Source: Promethearchaeota archaeon
GTDB taxonomy: Archaea; Asgardarchaeota; Lokiarchaeia; Sigyniarchaeales; SOKP01
Length of the DNA: 64,000 nt
Direction: 5' to 3'
Assembly (NCBI GenBank): GCA_030606485.1
Contig: JAUWGH010000005.1
Coordinates: forward strand, 260,129 to 324,128
Part shown: piece after piece, positions 44,315 to 53,131 of the stretch
Numbering within the stretch: the first letter of the stretch is position 1
Layout of the letters: each line of letters begins with the position of its first letter
Notes under the pieces: model-generated
What the model saw: the letters and a program-made list of their open reading frames with translations, nothing else
The model's database searches: none
Told to the model about the DNA's origin: nothing
Program-made: the position numbers and the translations under genes

Positions 44315-44512
44315 ATGGATAGTAAAAAAGAAAAAAAAAGACACATGCGCAATATAACTATTAATATACCTGATATTTATGATAAAAATCTTTTAAAGCT
44401 TCAAAAACTTGGAATGATACCAAGTAGATCAGAAGGCGTAAGGCTTGCTATTAGAAATTTTCTTCAAAACGAATACAAAAACCTTAAGATACTAGGCTAC
44501 TACGAAGAATAA
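44315..44512 (+). CDS. Ribbon-helix-helix (CopG-type) DNA-binding protein
   Basis: 65 aa. After a basic start, residues 12-20 (RNITINIPD) form the DNA-contacting beta strand, and two helices follow: KNLLKLQKLG and RSEGVRLAIRNFL, separated by the M-I-P-S turn. This is the normal RHH layout; such proteins bind operators as dimers. The I-P-S-R-S-E-G-V-R sequence resembles archaeal CopG/NikR N-terminal domains. No toxin gene follows, so an antitoxin role is unlikely. It stands 108 nt before the cofactor genes and might control them (inference). Confidence 0.85.
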   Translation: MDSKKEKKRHMRNITINIPDIYDKNLLKLQKLGMIPSRSEGVRLAIRNFLQNEYKNLKILGYYEE

Positions 44513-44620
44513 AATTTTTTTCTCTTTATTAAAATGAATGTCTTATTAGAAAAAGACATAATACTTTATATTTATAAAAATTATAATTATCTAGTTTAAA
44601 TTCTTTTATGATCTAGAATC

Positions 44621-45691
44621 TTGAAAGTAATTGGAATAGACCCTGGGAGTAAAAGCTGGGATTTTTTTGGTTTAGATAATAATTCAATTTTTTTAGATAC
44701 TTCAATATTAACTAAAAATTTAATGGAAGACCCAGATAAATTTTTTGAAGTAATAGATGGAGTAAAACCTTTCGATTTAATGGTCGCTCCAAGTGGATTT
44801 GGCCTACCATTAAAAAAGGTTCAAGATTTAACAGAAATGGATATGTTTCAGATCTTATTAAAGTTTAAACGAGATAAAGAAAAAAAAATAGTAGGATTAG
44901 GAGAGATTTTAAGAAGAATCAAGGTTGAAAATTATCCAAGTGTAATTGTCCCAAGCGTTAAACATTTACCAACAGTGCCAACATATAAAAAAGTCAATAA
45001 AATAGATCTGGGAACGGCTGATAAAGTCTGCACGGCTGTTGTTGGTATTCGGGATCAAATTGAGAGTTATAATATCACAGCAGAAAAAACAAATTTTATT
45101 CTTATTGAAATCGGATTTGGTTTTACAGCTGTTTTAGCTATTGAAAATGGACAAATTATTGATGGCATTGGTGGTTCAAATATCATGGGAATACATGCTT
45201 GTGGAAGTGTTGATGGAGAATTAGCTTATCTAATTGGGGAAATCAAAAAAAAGCATTATTATCAAGGCGGTGTAGCTTCAATTGCTGGCTATGCGAATTT
45301 AAGTCTTCAAGAAGTTGTTCAGTTAGCTAAAAAGGATGCTCAATCCAAATTAGCGATAAACGCATTTATGGATAGTATTAAAAAAGCAACCTTTGCAATA
45401 ACTTCTGCATTTTCTGATAAGAATAAGATTAAAGATATCTTATTAGCGGGAAGAGGGATTGATTTAGAGGTTATTAAAGATGATCTTAAAAATACTTTGC
45501 ACAAGATTGCAAATGTAAGAGAAATGAAAACCTATAGTCAGATTGCTAAGCGTTCAGCTCAAGGTGCAGCATTTATTGCGGATGGCCTTCTTGGCGGAAA
45601 ATTTAAACCAATAATTGACAATTTAAAATTAAAAGATTCATCAGGCTCTGTTTTGGATCATATCTATATACCATATGAAAGAAAGGCATAA
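44621..45691 (+). CDS. DUF1464 family protein (ASKHA-fold, pterin gene neighbourhood)
   Basis: Member of the archaeal DUF1464 family. The N terminus GIDPGSKSWDFFGL is an ASKHA-type phosphate-1 motif like those of sugar and acetate kinases. A second one, IEIGFGFTAVLAIENG, lies near residue 165 and an adenosine-type loop LLAGRGIDLEV near residue 285. An ATP-dependent reaction on a small molecule is therefore likely, but the substrate is not known. TTG start. A flavoprotein gene follows after 5 nt and a dihydropteroate-synthase-like gene overlaps that one, so I infer a role in methanopterin-type cofactor synthesis. Confidence 0.82.
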   Translation: MKVIGIDPGSKSWDFFGLDNNSIFLDTSILTKNLMEDPDKFFEVIDGVKPFDLMVAPSGFGLPLKKVQDLTEMDMFQILLKFKRDKEKKIVGLGEILRRIKVENYPSVIVPSVKHLPTVPTYKKVNKIDLGTADKVCTAVVGIRDQIESYNITAEKTNFILIEIGFGFTAVLAIENGQIIDGIGGSNIMGIHACGSVDGELAYLIGEIKKKHYYQGGVASIAGYANLSLQEVVQLAKKDAQSKLAINAFMDSIKKATFAITSAFSDKNKIKDILLAGRGIDLEVIKDDLKNTLHKIANVREMKTYSQIAKRSAQGAAFIADGLLGGKFKPIIDNLKLKDSSGSVLDHIYIPYERKA

Positions 45692-45696
45692 AAGCC

Positions 45697-46263
45697 ATGG
45701 ATAAGGAGAAAAGAAGTAAAATTATATGGGGAATAACAGGTTCTGGCTATTTAATTAAAGAATCAATTGATTTAATGAAGGAACTACAAAAAAAATATTC
45801 AATCGATTTTACGGTAATACTCTCGACTCAAGGAGTAGTGGTTGCAAAGTGGTATCGCCAATGGTTATATTTAAAAGAAACCATTCAAAAAGTTCAAGTT
45901 GAGAAAACTCCAAATAATCCATTTCTTGCGGGACCTCTACAGACCGGTGAATATAAAATGTTAATTGTGTGCCCTTTAAGTGCTAATTCAGCAGCAAAGA
46001 TTGCTTATGGTATAGCTGACACGCTTATAACGAATTGCGTTGCACAAACAATTAAAGGTGGTGTTCCAGTTTATTTAAATCCTTCTGACCAAGAAGATAA
46101 ACCAATTGAGACTTATAGACCAAGTGGAGAAAAACTTATATTAAAGATTCGAGAAGTCGAGTTAGAAAACATTGAAAGATTAAAAAAGATGGATGGAATT
46201 ACACTTTTTTCTGATTTGAATGAAATAAAAAGAATAATTCTTGCACAAATAGAAAGTGATTAA
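45697..46263 (+). CDS. Flavoprotein of the dihydromethanopterin-reductase/archaeoflavoprotein group
   Basis: 188 aa single-domain FMN-binding flavoprotein fold. WGITGSGYLIKESIDLM forms the first strand/loop/helix. Later elements are LSTQGVVVAKWY, then LIVCPLSANSAAKIAYGIADTLITN, the conserved flavin-contact segment of this group, and VPVYLNPSD. Relatives include AfpA-type archaeoflavoproteins and the dihydromethanopterin reductase DmrX/DmrB. Between DUF1464 and a dihydropteroate-synthase-like gene the second option, reduction of a dihydropterin to the tetrahydro form, is attractive (inference). The next gene's GTG start overlaps its end by 8 nt. Confidence 0.8.
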   Translation: MDKEKRSKIIWGITGSGYLIKESIDLMKELQKKYSIDFTVILSTQGVVVAKWYRQWLYLKETIQKVQVEKTPNNPFLAGPLQTGEYKMLIVCPLSANSAAKIAYGIADTLITNCVAQTIKGGVPVYLNPSDQEDKPIETYRPSGEKLILKIREVELENIERLKKMDGITLFSDLNEIKRIILAQIESD

Positions 46264-47836
46264 TATAAACATTTTAATAATTACTGGAATACAAAGTCTT
46301 CAAACTGCACAAAGAATTGCAAATGAAACAAAGAATCATTTTATAGATGTTCTTAAAGCTCCTATCTCCGTATCTGCATTTTTAACCGAAGATTTAACAA
46401 ACCAACTTCTTTTAGAAGAAAAATTAAATCAATATGATATTGTTCTTTTACCAGGTTTTATTCAATGGGATGCAAGTAATTTAGAAAAAAAATTTTCAAT
46501 TCCTATTCGTAAAGGTCCGAGATTTTTATCAGATTTACACTCAATCTTAAAAAAAGTAGAAGATTTAAATCTATCTAATACAATTCCTGCTTGTGATTTG
46601 TTAAAATTTTCAGGTGAAGATCAATATGAAGAAATAGTAAAAAATAGAATAGAATTTGCTCGAAAATCGATCTCTACTCATACTTTTATCATTAATGATA
46701 AATTTCCTGATAAAATTATCGGAAGAGACTTACCTCCTTTAATTATTGCCGAGATTATAAATGCACCACAAAAGAATTTTAAGCAATTAGATAGAAAAAT
46801 AGAGCATTATATTTCTTCAGGAGCTGATGTGATTGATCTCGGGTGCACATCGAATAAACCGAATCCTTCAAGACTTCAAGAAATTATTGAGTACATTAAA
46901 AGCAAATACAATATTCTATTAAGTGCAGATACTCTAAATTCAGAAGAAATTAACGCTGCTATTGATGTAGATATCGACTTAATATTGAGTTTAGATTATG
47001 GAAATTATGAGAATCACTTAGATGCACCTAAAAAGCTGCCTTTTGTAATTCTTCCAACTGATACAACAAAGGCAATAATGCCAAAGATACCAGAAGTTAG
47101 AATTGAACGTTTATTTGCTTTAACAGAAATTTTAAAGAAGAAAGGATTTCAAAAACTCATTTTGGATCCTCTTTTAGAAACACCAATTAATCCGGGATTT
47201 ATAAACTCTATTAGTGCATATTCGTTATATAATAAGAAAGTTAAAGAAGAGAAATATAAAGAATTAGAATTTCCCTTATTTTTTGGAATTTCTAATGTTG
47301 TTGAGTTAATGGATATAGATTCTATAGGAATTAACGGGCTTTTAGCATGTATTGCCGCAGAGCTTGATATTGGTGTAATTTTTACGGTTGAACATAGTGC
47401 AAAATTATTTAACGGAGTTAATGAATTGAAGAAGGGAATTAAATTAGCATATTTATCTAAATATAAAAAAATGCCTCCTATTAATCAAGGAATACAAATT
47501 TTTAGTGCAAAAAGTAAAAATAAAGTTGAGTTGCCACAAATAAATAGAAATCAAGCAGTAATATTAAAAGATTCAGATGATTACTATCAACCTGATTCGA
47601 ATGGTTATTTTAAAATTTATACAAACCAATATACAAATGAAATATACGTGCTTCATATTTCAAATGGTCATAATCTTTTAAATACAATAGTTGGCAAGAA
47701 TGCTGAAGATATAAGTAAAAAAATCATAAAGTTAAATCTCACTGCTGATAAATTTCATATTAATTATTTAGGGCGAGAGTTGAAGAAAGCAGAAATTTGC
47801 TTAAAATCAGGTAAATATTATATCCAAGATGAGTAA
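46256..47836 (+). CDS. Dihydropteroate-synthase-related protein (methanopterin pathway)
   Basis: Three-part protein: an N-terminal domain of about 150 residues (DUF6513 type, starting ILIITGIQSLQTAQRI), a pterin-binding TIM barrel (about 155-400) and a C-terminal domain of about 110 residues (DUF4346 type, HISNGHNLLNTIVGKNAEDI). In the barrel, GADVIDLGCTS and LSADTLNSEEINAA match dihydropteroate-synthase loops for the pterin ring. Methanogens have the same composite protein for joining the pterin to the arylamine in methanopterin synthesis. GTG start, overlapping the flavoprotein gene by 8 nt. It ends the rightward trio and converges with cofH. Confidence 0.85.
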   Translation: MININILIITGIQSLQTAQRIANETKNHFIDVLKAPISVSAFLTEDLTNQLLLEEKLNQYDIVLLPGFIQWDASNLEKKFSIPIRKGPRFLSDLHSILKKVEDLNLSNTIPACDLLKFSGEDQYEEIVKNRIEFARKSISTHTFIINDKFPDKIIGRDLPPLIIAEIINAPQKNFKQLDRKIEHYISSGADVIDLGCTSNKPNPSRLQEIIEYIKSKYNILLSADTLNSEEINAAIDVDIDLILSLDYGNYENHLDAPKKLPFVILPTDTTKAIMPKIPEVRIERLFALTEILKKKGFQKLILDPLLETPINPGFINSISAYSLYNKKVKEEKYKELEFPLFFGISNVVELMDIDSIGINGLLACIAAELDIGVIFTVEHSAKLFNGVNELKKGIKLAYLSKYKKMPPINQGIQIFSAKSKNKVELPQINRNQAVILKDSDDYYQPDSNGYFKIYTNQYTNEIYVLHISNGHNLLNTIVGKNAEDISKKIIKLNLTADKFHINYLGRELKKAEICLKSGKYYIQDE

Positions 47837-48018
47837 TTCGTTATTTTTTTTATATGGGAAAAACTCTTCATACTCCAATTTTCTTTTGCTTAGTTAAATT
47901 AAGGAATATTAAAATTAAACAAAGTGTTTTATTGCTGATACCTAAATCTAATTTTATATTTAAATTTTCTCAGAAAAATCTGATAAATTATACATTCAAG
48001 ACAATTAATCGAAAGAAA
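47837..48018. other. Convergent intergenic region between the pterin and F0 gene sets
   Basis: About 180 nt between the dihydropteroate-synthase-like gene and cofH. T-rich stretches near 47841-47852 suit termination on the plus strand. A short open frame crosses it but runs into cofH and looks random. Confidence 0.4.
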
Positions 48019-49143
48019 TCAATAATATTTTATTATATTATAAACAGTATCTCTTTGAGCTGGACGTTTTCCAGCGGATTTAATTATATTGATGATTTCC
48101 TCAGGTTTTAAATATTCACCATAATGGGCTCCTGCGCTTCTAGAAATATTTTCTTCCAATAACGTTCCAGAAAAATCATTTACACCATAATTTAATGAAA
48201 TTTGAGCAAATCTTGGCCCCAGTTTAACCCAAGAACATTGAATATTATCAATATTATTATTTAAAAATATTCTTGCAACACAAAACAACTTTAAATCGTC
48301 CATACCATAAGTTGGTTTTAACGGATATTGCCTAATTTTTGAAAGCATTGGATTTTCTTTAACATATGGCAAAAGAACAAATTCTGTTATTCCACTAGTC
48401 TCTTTTTGAATGTTTCTTATTATTTCTAAATGTATCATTCTATCTTCTAAGCTTTCTATATGACCATACATTATTGTAGATGTTGTTGGAATTTCTAATT
48501 TATGTGCGGTAGAAATAATTTCAATCCATTGCTCTGTGGTTATTTTTTTAGGGCATATAATTTTTCTTATTTCATCATTTAATATTTCTGCTGCAGTCCC
48601 TGGTATTGAGTCCAAACCAGCTTTTTTTAATTCTTTCAGCGTATCTTCGAGAGTTAAACCATTTAATTGTGTCATATAAAAAATTTCTTGTGGTGAAAAA
48701 GCATGTGCATGAATCTCAGGGGCGGTACTTTTTACCACTTTTAAAATATCTAAATAAAATTGAAAGTCAACTTTTGGATTTAACCCTCCTTGAATGCATA
48801 CTTCTGTACAATTTTTATCTTTTGCTTCAAGAATTTTTTCTTTAATTTCTTCAAGTGATAATAGATAAGCTTCTTTATGATTTTTTGATACATTAAATGA
48901 ACAGAATTTACAGCTACTAGTACATATATTTGTGAAATTAATGTTCCGGTTAATTACGAAAGTTACAATATTTTCTTTTTTCAGAGAACATAGATAATTT
49001 GCAACTAATTGTAGCGCTAAAAAATCATTTCCGGAACATTTTAATAACTCTAGTCCTTCAATCTTGGTTATTTCCTTGGAATTTAATGCTTTATCGAGAA
49101 TCCTTTCAATTTTTGAATTAGATAATTGGTTTAACTCTACCAT
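48019..49143 (-). CDS. cofH: F0 synthase subunit CofH
   Basis: Radical SAM enzyme that couples a tyrosine-derived radical to 5-amino-6-ribitylaminouracil, the first half of F0 formation in coenzyme F420 synthesis. SAM cluster cysteines are in CTSSCKFCSF near residue 72. CofH family signatures follow: EVCIQGGLNPKVDFQFY near 116, HAHAFSPQEI near 142, and GLDSIPGTAAEIL near 170. The GTAAEI and QGGL-N-P motifs separate it from MqnC and CofG. 374 aa is normal. It lies 14 nt after cofG and is last in the four-gene operon. Confidence 0.95.
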   Translation of the reverse strand: MVELNQLSNSKIERILDKALNSKEITKIEGLELLKCSGNDFLALQLVANYLCSLKKENIVTFVINRNINFTNICTSSCKFCSFNVSKNHKEAYLLSLEEIKEKILEAKDKNCTEVCIQGGLNPKVDFQFYLDILKVVKSTAPEIHAHAFSPQEIFYMTQLNGLTLEDTLKELKKAGLDSIPGTAAEILNDEIRKIICPKKITTEQWIEIISTAHKLEIPTTSTIMYGHIESLEDRMIHLEIIRNIQKETSGITEFVLLPYVKENPMLSKIRQYPLKPTYGMDDLKLFCVARIFLNNNIDNIQCSWVKLGPRFAQISLNYGVNDFSGTLLEENISRSAGAHYGEYLKPEEIINIIKSAGKRPAQRDTVYNIIKYY

Positions 49144-49157
49144 GATTGAATTGATAA

Positions 49158-50264
49158 TTATGAGATATTATTACAATAAAACTCCATCACATTATTAATT
49201 TGTGAGGACATGAAATTTTTTTTTCTAATAAATTTATCATAGATTGGTAGTCTCTCTTTCAACTCGAACCCTTCAGCTTTACAAATCTTTTTTAAATGTT
49301 CAATTTCTGGCCATGTTTTATAAGGATTTATTTCGTCTCTTGTAAATGGAGAAATACCTCCAAAATCATCTATTCCAACTTTTAAAAATTGTTTTTCATA
49401 ACCAGTAATTAAGTTTGGTGGAATCTGAATTTTTATCGAATTCTCTACTATGATTTTGGCAATTCCAGCTGTCTTGATAATATTTCCTATTGCAATTGGT
49501 GTTTTAGGATTATATCTTATATTCGGTTTTGAGATAAAATTTTGTATTATTATTTCTTGGATGTGTTCATATTCATCATTCAATTCCTTTATAAGAAATA
49601 AATCCTTTATCCGATCAATCATACTTTCCCCTATACCTAAAAGTAAACCAGTTGTAAAAGGTATTCTTAATTTCCCGGCATTTTTAATAAATTCAATCCT
49701 TTTATCTGGTCTTTTACCGGGACTTTCTTCATGAACATTACCTTTTTTAAATAACCTAGGTTGGGAACTTTCAAGCATAAGGCCCATACTCGCGTTATAA
49801 TCTTTTATTTGTTCTAATTTATCATAACTAAGATATCCTACATTCGTGTGGGGTAAAAATTCTTTAGATAATAATAATTTGCAAATATATAACAGATAAT
49901 CGAAAAATTGTTTAAATCCTCTGGATTTTAATCTTTTTTTAACTATTTGGAATTGATCTGGATGTTCTCCAGACATTATTAAAGCTTCCTTACAATTAAG
50001 TTGATGTGCTTTGGCCATTAACTTTTTAATTTTTTTTAAATCAAACAGTGTAATAATTTCATTTTGAGTTTTCATTCTATGATTGAAGTAGCAATAAGAG
50101 CAATTATTTATGCAATAATTTGATAATGGGATGGTGAAATTTTTTGAAAATGTTATAATATCTCTTTCATCATGTGGCAACTCATTTTTAATTTCTCTTA
50201 CTTTTTTTCTTATTTCTCTTAGAGATAATTTTGCTAATCCATTTATTGCCTCTATAAAATTCAC
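49158..50264 (-). CDS. cofG: F0 synthase subunit CofG
   Basis: Radical SAM 7,8-didemethyl-8-hydroxy-5-deazariboflavin synthase, which closes the deazaflavin ring on the CofH product. SAM cluster in CINNCSYCYF near residue 53. Further CofG markers are ALIMSGEHP near 97, PHTNVGYLSYDKL near 137, GLMLESSQPRL near 160 and GLLLGIGES near 206, with the late KVGIDDFGGISPFTRDEINP. The match is full length (368 aa). Start ATG 50264, two nt after the arfC stop. Confidence 0.95.
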   Translation of the reverse strand: MNFIEAINGLAKLSLREIRKKVREIKNELPHDERDIITFSKNFTIPLSNYCINNCSYCYFNHRMKTQNEIITLFDLKKIKKLMAKAHQLNCKEALIMSGEHPDQFQIVKKRLKSRGFKQFFDYLLYICKLLLSKEFLPHTNVGYLSYDKLEQIKDYNASMGLMLESSQPRLFKKGNVHEESPGKRPDKRIEFIKNAGKLRIPFTTGLLLGIGESMIDRIKDLFLIKELNDEYEHIQEIIIQNFISKPNIRYNPKTPIAIGNIIKTAGIAKIIVENSIKIQIPPNLITGYEKQFLKVGIDDFGGISPFTRDEINPYKTWPEIEHLKKICKAEGFELKERLPIYDKFIRKKNFMSSQINNVMEFYCNNIS

Positions 50265-50266
50265 AC

Positions 50267-50926
50267 CTACGCTTTTAAATAATGAAGTACTACATAATTA
50301 TCTCTTTTCAAAACGTTTTGCAGGTTGAATTTAAAACCTTCAACTATTCGCTTTACTCCTAGACCATCAACGAGTGAAACAGCGTTTTTCCCTCCAACTA
50401 TTATAGGAGCAATGAAAATTCTAATCTCGTCAACTAAACAATTTTTTATCATACTCCAATTGAGAGATCCTCCTCCTTCGAGTAAAATTTTTTTAATCCC
50501 ATGCTTGTATAATTCTTCCATTAATTTTTTTAAATTAACCTGTTTTCCAGAACCTGTGTTGATAAATCTAATATTTCTCAGTTTAGCCTTTTCCATTTTT
50601 GGTTTTAGAGCATGATCTGTTATTGCGATTATTGTGGGATAAGTCTCTAGTTTATAACTTAATACTTTTGAAGTTAAAGGAATAGAAAAGGAACTATCAA
50701 CAATAACCCGAATTAATTTTGTTGGTTCGTAAAATTTTATGTGTAATTTTGGATCATCTTTTAAGATCGTATTTTTTCCAACCATTATTGCATCATATTC
50801 GGTCCTAAGTTTATGAACTAGTTTCCAATCCTCTCCATCAGAAAATTCAGTATCACCAGTATATGTGGCAATTTTTCCATCAATACTCATAGCACAACTC
50901 AATAAAACATATGGTTTATTTTTCAA
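50267..50926 (-). CDS. arfC: Diaminohydroxyphosphoribosylaminopyrimidine reductase (ArfC/RIB7 type)
   Basis: Reduces the ribose of 2,5-diamino-6-(ribosylamino)-pyrimidinone phosphate to ribityl, the reduction-first route to riboflavin and F420 in archaea and fungi. RibD C-terminal fold: LSCAMSIDGKIAT near residue 10, AIMVGKNTILKDDP near 46 (NADPH/ substrate loop), LIRVIVDSS near 71 and ILLEGGGSLNWSM near 145. There is no N-terminal deaminase domain, as expected. It sits between an amidohydrolase (11-nt overlap) and cofG (2-nt gap), directly linking precursor supply to F0 synthesis. Confidence 0.93.
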   Translation of the reverse strand: MKNKPYVLLSCAMSIDGKIATYTGDTEFSDGEDWKLVHKLRTEYDAIMVGKNTILKDDPKLHIKFYEPTKLIRVIVDSSFSIPLTSKVLSYKLETYPTIIAITDHALKPKMEKAKLRNIRFINTGSGKQVNLKKLMEELYKHGIKKILLEGGGSLNWSMIKNCLVDEIRIFIAPIIVGGKNAVSLVDGLGVKRIVEGFKFNLQNVLKRDNYVVLHYLKA

Positions 50927-52064
50927 AAACTACTCTCCCTTTAATATATACTTTCTTAATATTAAAACTAGTCGTTCTATGAACAGTTAAATCTAATAAA
51001 TTTTTATGGTTTATTGTAAAGAAGTTTGAATCCTTAAGATTTATTAAAAAAAAATCAGCAAATTTTCCTACTGAAATTGATCCTATCTCTTTATCTAATC
51101 TAAAATTTTTTGCAGCGTTAATAGTTACCATTTTTAGTAAATCTCTCGATTTTAAGACGTAATTAGGATTCCTTATTTTTGAAACCTTATATAAATATCT
51201 CATTTCTTCAAATAAGTCTGGTCTAATTGCCATTATATTATCAGTACCAATAGAAATTTCTAATTTCATATCTAACATTTCTTTTAATGGAGGTATTCCC
51301 ATCCCAAAATAACCATTACTTTGAGGGCAAATAACAATTTTTTTATTATGTTTTTTTATTTTTAATAAGTCTTGTTTATTAAAATGTGTCCCATGAATGA
51401 ATACATCAATAAAATCTTCAGATAAAATGTTTTCGAGTATAATATTCTCCCTTTTAACCTCAGATATATGAGTTGCAATAATTTTATTAGTATGTGGTTT
51501 TTTATTTAAAATATTTTTAATGGTATCTCCATCAATTTTTGAACTTGATGGAAAACCAATACCATCTGCGATGTTATAAATATCAAATACATCATCATTT
51601 TCATGCTGTCGACCTAATATCTTGAATTTAATTGGGGAATCTTTTAATGCCTTTTTTAATAATTTAATGCCTTTAATTCCAAATTCTCGAAAATCGATAA
51701 AAAATGTTATTCCATTAGATAACATTTCATTAACTGCTTCTCTAATACCTTTAATTATAAAATTTTCATCAGTATCTCTTAATAATTTGTATTTTAGACT
51801 ATTAGGACCACTTACAACATCTTTAATTGGTTTATTTAAACCAAATTCTTTCCCAATACTGTCTGCAATATGAATATGACTGTTTATAAAGCCAGGAAGT
51901 AAAATTGTCTTACCTTTTCCTAAAGGATTTTTATTATTGATTTTCTCTGATTCATTAATTCCTTTAATTATGCCATTTTTTGATATTTCGATAATAACAT
52001 TCTTTTTTAAATCTAAATCTTCACCAACTAAACAAAAATCAGAAAATATCTTTTTACTTACCAT
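50916..52064 (-). CDS. Amidohydrolase-superfamily deaminase in the F420 operon
   Basis: Metal-dependent hydrolase of the cytosine/guanine/atrazine deaminase branch. Metal ligands are complete: HIH in NSHIHIAD near residue 64, a His in ATHISEVKRE near 196, HGTHF near 222, and Asp in SIGTDN near 278. A small beta-sandwich is made by both ends. The deaminase-type T-H-x-x-E pattern suggests attack on an amino-pyrimidine or purine. First gene of the operon with arfC, cofG and cofH, overlapping arfC by 11 nt. Two roles fit: deamination of the ArfC product, a step with no assigned archaeal enzyme that I know of, or of 5'-deoxyadenosine released by CofG/CofH (as DadD does). Confidence 0.85.
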   Translation of the reverse strand: MVSKKIFSDFCLVGEDLDLKKNVIIEISKNGIIKGINESEKINNKNPLGKGKTILLPGFINSHIHIADSIGKEFGLNKPIKDVVSGPNSLKYKLLRDTDENFIIKGIREAVNEMLSNGITFFIDFREFGIKGIKLLKKALKDSPIKFKILGRQHENDDVFDIYNIADGIGFPSSSKIDGDTIKNILNKKPHTNKIIATHISEVKRENIILENILSEDFIDVFIHGTHFNKQDLLKIKKHNKKIVICPQSNGYFGMGIPPLKEMLDMKLEISIGTDNIMAIRPDLFEEMRYLYKVSKIRNPNYVLKSRDLLKMVTINAAKNFRLDKEIGSISVGKFADFFLINLKDSNFFTINHKNLLDLTVHRTTSFNIKKVYIKGRVVFEK

Positions 52065-52123
52065 ATTTAATGTTATTAAATTATTTTTAATTATAAATAT
52101 TTAAAAGGAAAATAAAAAATTAA

Positions 52124-53098
52124 GTGATAATTATTTCTAATGAATTTCGAAAAGATTTACAAGATTCCTATTCTCCTTTAGACGTAGCTATTGATAAAGT
52201 TGGTATAATTGGACTCAGAAAAAAAATAGATATAGTAAAAGGCAATTACAAATACTCATTCTACCCAAAGATATCAGCTTTAATTAGTCTCCCGGCAAAA
52301 CAGAGAGGTATTCATATGAGTAGAACTTCTGAAACAATTGAAGAAGTAATTAATGAAGTTATTTTTAAGCCCACTCCAACTATAGAAGTAGTCGCTGATC
52401 GGATTATAAAAAAATTATTAAAAAAGCATAAATACACTTTAAAAGTTCATGTGGAGCTTGAGGGCGATATTGTTATTCAAGTAAGAGAGACTGAGAAAAA
52501 TAATGTCCAAAAATCTTATTATATAAAAACTGTAGCTAATGGAATAAAACAAGATAATGGAGAAGTTAGGTATAAATATTTCATTGGAGTTAGCGCGGTT
52601 GGTCTTAATGTATGTCCCTGTAGTATGGAGATGAGTAGAGAATTTGTAGAAGATTTTATTAAAGCAAGAAGAGATATTAAGATTTCAGAAATTGATTTAA
52701 AAAAGTTACTGAACATTCTTCCTGTTTCATCACACAATCAAAGAGCGAAAGGAACAATTACGGTTGAGATTGATGATGTAGATATAAACTCTATAGATAT
52801 AATTGATTTGATAAATATAATTGAAAACTCTATGAGTGGTAAGATAAGTTCTGTCTTAAAACGACCTGAAGAAGCGGAATTGGTTCGAGTCGCTCATCTT
52901 AAACCTTTGTTTGCAGAAGATGCCGTAAGAGAAATGGCTAAAAATTTTATTAAAAAAGATTTTATAAATTTAAAGGATAAGTTTAGTGTAAAATTTGAAA
53001 TTACTAGTTTTGAAAGCATTCACTCCTATGATGTTTTTGCTGAACTGAATACAACAATAGGAGAATTAAAAAAAATCATTAAAGATATAAAAAATTAG
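52124..53098 (+). CDS. mptA: GTP cyclohydrolase MptA (GTP cyclohydrolase I type B/FolE2 family)
   Basis: First enzyme of methanopterin-type pterin synthesis, converting GTP to 7,8-dihydroneopterin 2',3'-cyclic phosphate with Fe(II). Family markers include ISALISLPAKQRGIHMSR near residues 50-67, which carries the H-M-S-R catalytic stretch, GLNVCPC near 163-169 and the late SHNQRAKGTI near 205. 324 aa is normal. GTG start with no closer in-frame alternative. It is divergent from the amidohydrolase gene (59-nt gap), so one control region may serve both pterin and deazaflavin branches. Confidence 0.94.
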   Translation: MIIISNEFRKDLQDSYSPLDVAIDKVGIIGLRKKIDIVKGNYKYSFYPKISALISLPAKQRGIHMSRTSETIEEVINEVIFKPTPTIEVVADRIIKKLLKKHKYTLKVHVELEGDIVIQVRETEKNNVQKSYYIKTVANGIKQDNGEVRYKYFIGVSAVGLNVCPCSMEMSREFVEDFIKARRDIKISEIDLKKLLNILPVSSHNQRAKGTITVEIDDVDINSIDIIDLINIIENSMSGKISSVLKRPEEAELVRVAHLKPLFAEDAVREMAKNFIKKDFINLKDKFSVKFEITSFESIHSYDVFAELNTTIGELKKIIKDIKN

Positions 53099-53131
53099 GG
53101 TCATTATTAAAAAATTAAAAAAAATTAATGT

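Noticed and set aside
44315-44512. RHH protein as an antitoxin
   Set aside because: No toxin-like gene is adjacent; downstream genes are cofactor synthesis genes.
47854-48111. Open frame of 85 codons on the plus strand
   Set aside because: It runs into the 3' end of cofH on the other strand, has no ribosome binding site and no protein-like pattern.
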